From the NCBI GenBank assembly GCA_020638595.1, contig JACKIG010000017.1, positions 1-64,000 of the forward strand: DNA of 64,000 nt, in the 5' to 3' direction. Under the pieces are notes generated by a model, which was not told where the DNA came from, did not search any database, and worked only from the letters and a program-made list of their open reading frames with translations. Origin of the DNA: Rhodospirillaceae bacterium (GTDB lineage Bacteria; Pseudomonadota; Alphaproteobacteria; DSM-16000; Inquilinaceae). How positions within the stretch are numbered: the stretch's first letter is position 1; every line of letters begins with the position of its first letter. Positions 62,654 to 64,000 of this stretch are shown here, in pieces. Made by a program: the position numbers and the translations under genes.

Positions 62654-64000
<1,347 letters not shown>

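Overview
This is a high-GC chromosomal window from an alphaproteobacterium, most likely a member of the Rhodospirillales in the broad sense. The evidence is the base composition, the gene order homoserine dehydrogenase - class II fructose bisphosphatase - recJ, a PPi-type phosphofructokinase, an encapsulated-ferritin homologue, a hopanoid C-3 methylase, many twin-arginine signals and ATGA-coupled operons. The species cannot be named from sequence alone.

Layout. 0-9 kb: end of an M48/TPR protease, a DsbA-like oxidoreductase, maleylacetoacetate isomerase, then a decaying stretch (about 1.9-3.9 kb) with a broken HAD hydrolase and a truncated secreted protein, a deaminase-like protein, hydrolases and glutathione-dependent formaldehyde dehydrogenase. 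9-18 kb: PhoD phosphatase, an exported rubredoxin with an unusual first knuckle, gamma carbonic anhydrase, a sulfite dehydrogenase/cytochrome c pair, and a three-gene secreted S1-protease operon. 18.7-25 kb: the RDD - SpoIIM - DUF58 - MoxR - DUF4350 - DUF4129 membrane/AAA cluster on the minus strand. 25-34.6 kb: orphan encapsulated ferritin, Pro/Ala-rich OmpA lipoprotein, aminotransferase-hom-glpX-recJ, pyrophosphate phosphofructokinase, tRNA-Glu. 35-39 kb: small secreted or membrane proteins, a Na+/Ca2+ exchanger and an MFS carrier.

39.6-49.3 kb is a probable nitrogen-compound catabolic island: a complete branched-chain-amino-acid-type ABC transporter flanked by two related isochorismatase-fold amidohydrolases, an N-formylglutamate amidohydrolase-family enzyme and a glutamine-synthetase-like ligase. 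49.9-53.7 kb carries sugar-acid dehydratases (UxaA family and ManD).

The most striking locus is 54.1-56.7 kb: a compact RiPP operon. It has a precursor whose C-terminus is thirteen uninterrupted Trp-X-Asn triplets, a GrrM-like radical SAM/SPASM cyclophane synthase, and a third protein of unrecognised family with an HxD...H arrangement. The window closes with hopanoid methylase hpnR, an HtrA-like lipoprotein protease, a methyltransferase-like protein, and divergent metF / two-polypeptide metH sharing one AT-rich control region; the metH C-terminal gene runs off the edge.
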